Virus record (IMG/VR): IMGVR_UViG_3300022938_000001
Span: 1-20,352 of that record
From: a virus
Direction: 5' to 3' (one strand)
DNA: 20,352 nt
Shown: piece by piece, positions 20,084 through 20,352 of the stretch
How positions within the stretch are numbered: the stretch's first letter is position 1
Layout of the letters: each line of letters opens with the position of its first letter
The notes under the pieces: generated by a model
Seen by the model: the letters and a program-made list of their open reading frames with translations, nothing else
The model's database searches: none
What the model was told of the DNA's origin: nothing
Program-made: the position numbers and the translations under genes

Positions 20084-20352
20084 TTTAATCTTTTCCTTTT
20101 TGTATCCTCATCATTTGTTTCTTTTTTCGTCTTTGGGTTTCCACGGCTTTTTTGCCCCACTTGTTTCCGTATCGGCTTTGCCGTTCCAGCTTTTTTGCTT
20201 CCCTGAACTGCATCCTCTTTCTTTTGTTTTTTCCCTTCCGGCCTAACCCCACCTTTTCCGCCCAAAATTCGATTGTTTCTTTTGCGCTCAGCATAATCGG
20301 TTTCCTCCATTACATATTTTTTACCGTTACATTCGGGGCAAGGTTCTCGTTC
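20080..20352 (-). CDS. Lysine-rich protein, N-terminus beyond the window edge
   Basis: The frame is open to the right edge, so the true start is not visible. The first in-window residues are EREPCPECNGKKYV, with a CxxC pair that could be half of a zinc site. The rest is basic and low complexity, with RILGGKGGVRPEGKKQKKED and a lysine/arginine tail. It ends in an ATGA junction with the 28-residue membrane protein, which supports real translation of this frame. A second frame in the same DNA (20085-20294) also has a good ribosome site. Confidence 0.5.
   Translation of the reverse strand, partial: EREPCPECNGKKYVMEETDYAERKRNNRILGGKGGVRPEGKKQKKEDAVQGSKKAGTAKPIRKQVGQKSRGNPKTKKETNDEDTKRKRLK
20085..20294 (-). 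CDS. Alternative overlapping basic protein, 69 residues
   Basis: GGAGG lies 8 bases before ATG 20292-20294, entirely inside the other reading frame. The product starts MLSAKETIEFWAEKVGLGRK and is then very basic. The front looks protein-like and the ribosome site is excellent. Either this frame, the longer partial frame, or both are translated; the sequence alone does not settle it. Confidence 0.4.
   Translation of the reverse strand: MLSAKETIEFWAEKVGLGRKGKNKRKRMQFREAKKLERQSRYGNKWGKKAVETQRRKKKQMMRIQKGKD

Noticed and set aside
1-20352. tRNA genes, CRISPR arrays, diversity-generating retroelement or insertion sequences
   Set aside because: No T-loop-like GTTCRANNC in a cloverleaf context, no spaced direct repeats, no reverse transcriptase and no transposase were seen by reading both strands; a tRNAscan or repeat search was not possible here.

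Overview
The window is a stretch of a tailed double-stranded DNA phage or prophage. Every gene I can support lies on the minus strand, so transcription runs from the right edge (20352) to the left edge (1). Gene order is that of a podovirus-like late module: terS, terL, small membrane and zinc-ribbon proteins, P22-type portal, scaffold, HK97-fold capsid, beta-helix protein, connector-like and nozzle-like proteins. There is no contractile-tail, sheath or tape-measure gene. The host is not identifiable. Clear AGGAGG-type ribosome sites and heptosyltransferase-like (GT9) genes suggest a Gram-negative bacterium, but that is inference. I saw no tRNA, CRISPR array, insertion sequence, integrase or reverse transcriptase.

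Right part (20352-16194): a partial lysine-rich gene, a coupled 28-residue membrane protein, a zinc-ribbon protein starting with TTG, two small genes, the small and large terminase subunits, then two further single-span membrane proteins. Four tiny membrane proteins in 4 kb could include lysis proteins, but none is identified and no endolysin is visible.

Middle part (16194-4978): two overlapping small genes, a cysteine-rich protein, the portal, a 54-residue Com-like zinc ribbon missed by a length cutoff, a strong terminator, the scaffold, the capsid, a second strong terminator, a beta-helix protein, two unknowns, a connector-like protein, a nozzle-like protein with an internal domain duplication, and two small proteins.

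Left part (4665-1): a sugar-modification cassette placed directly after the virion genes, where receptor-binding and ejection genes often lie. It has a methyltransferase, two clear GT9-type glycosyltransferases, a weaker GT-B-like protein, a P-loop sulfotransferase, a Rossmann-like protein that appears to start at AUU, and unknowns. It could decorate the virion or alter the host envelope.

The most interesting non-coding signal is a 5' leader found twice, just before the scaffold gene and just before a 101-codon gene inside the sugar cassette. Both copies have 9-base inverted arms, a 21-base loop, and the same 15 bases to the start codon, with one compensatory base-pair change. This could link expression of the assembly genes and the cassette. 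A second signal is a 21-bp dyad and a structured 145-base gap before the 241-residue gene. No gene-free stretch exceeds 300 bases.
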